Shown here in pieces: positions 62,112 to 64,000 of a DNA stretch of 64,000 nucleotides. Each line of letters starts with the position of its first letter. Position 1 is the stretch's first letter. This stretch comes from Paenibacillus phytohabitans (GTDB taxonomy: Bacteria > Bacillota > Bacilli > Paenibacillales > Paenibacillaceae): contig NZ_WHOB01000020.1 in NCBI RefSeq assembly GCF_013141775.1, positions 248,001 through 312,000 of the forward strand. Direction: 5' to 3'. The position numbers were made by a program, and so were the translations under genes. A model generated the notes under the pieces. The model was not told the DNA's origin. It ran no database searches and saw only the letters and a program-made list of their open reading frames with translations.

Positions 62112-63533
62112 CTAGAATCCAATTGCTCTTCCATCCACCGCCAGCATCGCTTCCCCGATGATCTCCGAAAGTGTCGGATGGGCATGGACCGCCTCGCCAA
62201 CCTCCCAGGGTGTTGCATCCAGAATCTGTGCCAATGCCGCTTCACCGATCAGGTCCGTCACATGCGGGCCAATCATCTGCACGCCGAGGATATCCCCGCT
62301 CTTCGAGTCGGCGACCACTTTTACGAAGCCGTCCTTCATGCCGTAGACAATCGCTTTGCCGATAGCCGAGAACGGGAATTTGCCGGTTACAGTCTCATGT
62401 CCCAGCGCCTTCGCTTCCTTCTCGGTATAACCGACACTTGCCACTTCCGGCCGCGTATAGACACAGCGGGGAACAAGATGGGCTTCATACGGATGGAGCG
62501 TTTCGCCCGCCAGGTGATTCACGGCACGGATGCCTTCATGGCTGGCCGCATGTGCCAGCTGCAGTCCGCCGATGCAGTCGCCAATAGCGTAGATATGCGG
62601 CTCCCCCGTCTGCATGCTGGCATTCACTCCGATGACACCTTTGTCGAAGCGGATATCTGTATTTTCCAGGCCTATATTCTCGATATTCGCTACGCGTCCT
62701 ACGGATACAAGCAGCTTCTCTGCCGACAGGCTCTGGCTCTGCTCACCCTTGCGGGCTTCAATTGTAATCCCGGATTCCGATATACTACAGCTCTCTGCAT
62801 CCACGGTAGTACCGGTCAACACTTTGACTCCGCGTTTCTTGAGCAGACGCAGCAGTTCACGGGCAACCTCTTCATCTTCCTGTGGCAGCAGCTGGCCGGC
62901 GGCCTCAACTATAGTTACCTGCACACCGAAATCAGCCAGCATCGAAGCCCATTCCACGCCGATAACCCCGCCGCCCACAATAATAATCGAGGCCGGAAGC
63001 TCTTCGAGCGTCAGCGCTTCCTCACTGCTCAGAATCACCTTGCCGTCAGGCGCAAGGCCAGGCAGTATACGCGGACGTGATCCGGTAGCAATGATGAGAT
63101 TGGTGGAGACTACAGTCTCCATCTCGCCATCCTCCAGCTCCACGGCAACTGCACCGCTTCGCGGAGAGAAAATAGACGGGCCGATGATCCGGCCTTTGCC
63201 TTTGAGAATCTGAATTTTATTCTTGCGCATCAAATATTGCACACCCTGATGGAGCTGCTCCACTACCGCTTCCTTGCGCAGCTGCACTTTGGGAAACACC
63301 AGCTCTACACCAGTTGTCGCTATACCGTAGCTTTCGCTCTCCTTGATTTCAGCAAATACCTCGGCACTGCGCAGCAGTGATTTGCTGGGAATGCAGCCGC
63401 GGTGCAGGCAGGTTCCGCCCAGCTTGTCCATTTCGATGACGACGACGGATTTGCCGAGCTGCGCGGCGCGGATCGCCGCCACATAACCGCCGGTACCTCC
63501 ACCAAGTATCGCCACGTCACAGGTAATTGTCAT
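62112..63533 (-). CDS. lpdV: Dihydrolipoyl dehydrogenase (E3 of the bkd complex)
   Basis: A 473-residue flavoprotein disulfide reductase. FAD motif ILGGGTGGYVAAIRAAQLG, redox disulfide in GGTCLHRGCIPSKSLL, NAD motif IVGGGVIGVEWASM, FAD site YAIGDCIGGLQLAH, and the C-terminal catalytic HAHPTLSE. It reoxidises the lipoyl group of E2 with NAD+. Placed first in lpd-E1 alpha-E1 beta-E2, as lpdV in the Bacillus bkd operon. Confidence 0.95.
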   Translation of the reverse strand: MTITCDVAILGGGTGGYVAAIRAAQLGKSVVVIEMDKLGGTCLHRGCIPSKSLLRSAEVFAEIKESESYGIATTGVELVFPKVQLRKEAVVEQLHQGVQYLMRKNKIQILKGKGRIIGPSIFSPRSGAVAVELEDGEMETVVSTNLIIATGSRPRILPGLAPDGKVILSSEEALTLEELPASIIIVGGGVIGVEWASMLADFGVQVTIVEAAGQLLPQEDEEVARELLRLLKKRGVKVLTGTTVDAESCSISESGITIEARKGEQSQSLSAEKLLVSVGRVANIENIGLENTDIRFDKGVIGVNASMQTGEPHIYAIGDCIGGLQLAHAASHEGIRAVNHLAGETLHPYEAHLVPRCVYTRPEVASVGYTEKEAKALGHETVTGKFPFSAIGKAIVYGMKDGFVKVVADSKSGDILGVQMIGPHVTDLIGEAALAQILDATPWEVGEAVHAHPTLSEIIGEAMLAVDGRAIGF

Positions 63534-63700
63534 GATATGTATCCTCCAGTCATTCCTCTAAAGTTCAGTTTAACCTATTATATTGTACTCTCTTTTGATT
63601 CTATTACAAAACTTATAAACGTCATGTATCCATGGACTTTTGCCAATTGAAGCGTTATCATAGGGGTGAATTCAAACGGCTGCGAAGAGGAGGGACGATT

Positions 63701-64000
63701 ATGAAACTGCTCATTTCACGCTTCATTGCCATCCTTATCCTGGTGATCCCCGGCCTTCTGGCCATGAAGGGCTTCCTGATGATGAAAGATGATATTTTCA
63801 ACTTTATCTCCATGCATGGCGACGAGTCCGTCACTCCGGATTTCGCCTGGCTGCATTTTGGCGGAGGATTGCTGCTGTTCCTGGCCGGAATGAGCTTCCT
63901 CGGCGGCTGGATACTAACCCGGGACCGCAAGAAGAACTACGTAGGACCACGGTTCAGAGAGAAACAGAAAGCGCAGCAGCCCCCGTCCACCAATGCCACA
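63701..64000 (+). CDS. DUF2627 family membrane protein (cut by window edge)
   Basis: The first 100 residues are visible, with no stop before the edge. Two membrane helices (about residues 5-25 and 50-70, LHFGGGLLLFLAGMSFLGGW), a basic tail and a Gln/Pro-rich end. It matches DUF2627 (YqzF of Bacillus), which lies beside the bkd genes there too. AGGAGGG lies 6 nt before the ATG. Function unknown. Confidence 0.85.
   Translation, partial: MKLLISRFIAILILVIPGLLAMKGFLMMKDDIFNFISMHGDESVTPDFAWLHFGGGLLLFLAGMSFLGGWILTRDRKKNYVGPRFREKQKAQQPPSTNAT

Overview
This window comes from a low-GC-branch, endospore-forming Gram-positive bacterium, most likely a Paenibacillus. The evidence is the spoIIA operon (dacF-spoIIAA-spoIIAB-sigF), spoIIM, a gerA-type germinant receptor, mciZ, strong AGGAGG ribosome binding sites with frequent GTG/TTG starts, moderately GC-rich coding sequence, and several short intergenic repeat families. 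No rRNA, tRNA, phage, transposase or CRISPR array is visible.

Layout. 1-3.9 kb: housekeeping and accessory genes on the minus strand (esterase, AI-2E family exporter, a decayed nucleosidase, SDR, GNAT, 2Fe-2S protein). 4-14.5 kb: a split, Fur-boxed siderophore-uptake locus (AraC/binding-domain regulator, lipoprotein, two FecCD permeases, an FNR-type flavoprotein) with a gerA-gerC-gerB operon lying between its halves. 14.6-25 kb: small membrane or unknown proteins, oleate hydratase with a TetR regulator, aldo/keto reductase, PP1-like phosphatase, an ECF-sigma/DUF1835 fusion, an S-layer-anchored YDG-repeat protein, and KptA. 25.2-28.2 kb: the sporulation operon dacF-spoIIA. 28.4-45.8 kb: an accessory block. 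It contains an acyltransferase, a complete peptide ABC transporter with an M20 deacylase and PucR regulator, a 1.2-kb tract of minisatellite and polypyrimidine DNA, then a DUF1177-AroM-NicX-like-racemase operon and a serine hydrolase. 46.2-57 kb: the conserved nucleoside-salvage and sporulation neighbourhood (pdp, two purine nucleoside phosphorylases, deoB, xerD, DUF4227, fur, spoIIM, endoQ, nudF, mciZ, pepT-like, prli42). 57.3-64 kb: lipB and the branched-chain 2-oxoacid dehydrogenase genes (lpd, E1 alpha, E1 beta, E2), then a DUF2627 gene running off the right edge.

In Bacillus, deoB-pupG lies directly next to dacF-spoIIA. Here that neighbourhood is opened by the 17-kb accessory block. The most interesting candidate system is the pair of minus-strand units 44.4-41.0 kb and 39.2-30.2 kb. 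Together they could form one import-and-catabolism pathway for an amino-acid-derived or peptide-like nitrogen compound: ABC importer, M20 amidohydrolase, NicX/M29-like enzyme, Asp/Glu-type racemase, AroM, DUF1177 and PucR. The substrate is unknown. A second candidate is a 128-bp hairpin-forming element present twice, each time just upstream of a gene inside a probable operon, with compensatory changes in its stem.
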